Below, one piece after another: positions 5,795 through 5,877 of a stretch of DNA of 5,877 bases. Location of the stretch: positions 1-5,877 of the forward strand of contig DAOVUP010000121.1 of assembly GCA_030632525.1 (NCBI GenBank). Direction: 5' to 3'. The position numbers and the translations under genes were made by a program. Each line of letters begins with the position of its first letter. Position 1 is the first letter of the stretch. The notes beneath the pieces were generated by a model. The model made no database searches, was not told where the DNA came from, and saw nothing but the letters and a program-made list of their open reading frames with translations. Source of the DNA: Desulfobacteraceae bacterium. Lineage in GTDB: Bacteria > Desulfobacterota > DSM-4660 > Desulfatiglandales > Desulfatiglandaceae.

Positions 5795-5877
5795 TTAATC
5801 AACAATCCCGCTGGCCAGGATCTTTTCCCCGGACGAATCCACACCCGGATTAAACGCGAGATAATAGGTCCCCGCAT
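5795..5877 (-). CDS. C-terminal end of an unidentified protein (truncated by window edge)
   Basis: On the minus strand the frame ending in TAA at 5797-5795 is open to the window edge and reads AGTYYLAFNP, then GVDSSGEKILASGIVD. Alternating small and aromatic residues in GTYYLAF look like a beta-strand of an extracellular or beta-sandwich domain, and the stop sits 24 bp from the convergent TPR gene stop, a normal tail-to-tail spacing. Only 26 residues are visible, so no function is proposed. Another frame is also open here but its Arg/Trp/Pro-rich product looks less protein-like. Confidence 0.5.
   Translation of the reverse strand, partial: AGTYYLAFNPGVDSSGEKILASGIVD

Overview
The window looks like an ordinary chromosomal stretch from a Gram-negative anaerobe-type bacterium, most likely a Desulfobacterota (deltaproteobacterial) lineage. 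This is inferred from protein style: a GspA/ExeA-type secretion ATPase, a lipobox-bearing TlpA-like thioredoxin, a stand-alone MoaA and a soluble TPR protein. Intergenic tracts built from GGTTCA units also fit, by recollection only. No marker gene here fixes the taxonomy.

Layout from left to right. (1) 1-539, minus: the N-terminal 179 residues of a GspA/ExeA-family AAA ATPase, cut by the window edge. (2) 540-673: a short gap holding a GGTTCA-type repeat and a small hairpin. (3) 674-1468, minus: a complete crotonase-fold protein whose active site resembles PaaG-type isomerases, not hydratases. (4) 1469-1728: a divergent intergenic region with a plausible sigma70 promoter and two adjacent hairpins in the predicted moaA leader. 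(5) 1729-2733, plus: complete moaA, the radical-SAM GTP cyclase of molybdenum cofactor synthesis. (6) 2740-2775: a 14-bp-stem hairpin between convergent genes, resembling insertion-sequence termini. (7) 2778-4129, minus: a two-gene unit, a TlpA-like lipoprotein followed by an ACMSD-type amidohydrolase, overlapping as ATGA. (8) 4130-4531: about 400 bp without a gene, holding a second, palindromic copy of the GGTTCA repeat and possible leader hairpins. (9) 4532-5770, plus: a 412-residue TPR-repeat protein. (10) 5795-5877, minus: the last 26 codons of a probable convergent gene.

The genes do not form one pathway. MoaA makes the pterin precursor of molybdenum cofactor, but no other moa/moe gene is present. 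The thioredoxin/amidohydrolase pair is the only clear operon. I did not find a convincing novel multi-gene system. The most distinctive signals are the two dispersed intergenic repeats, the IS-end-like hairpin after moaA, the altered crotonase active site and the structured leaders.
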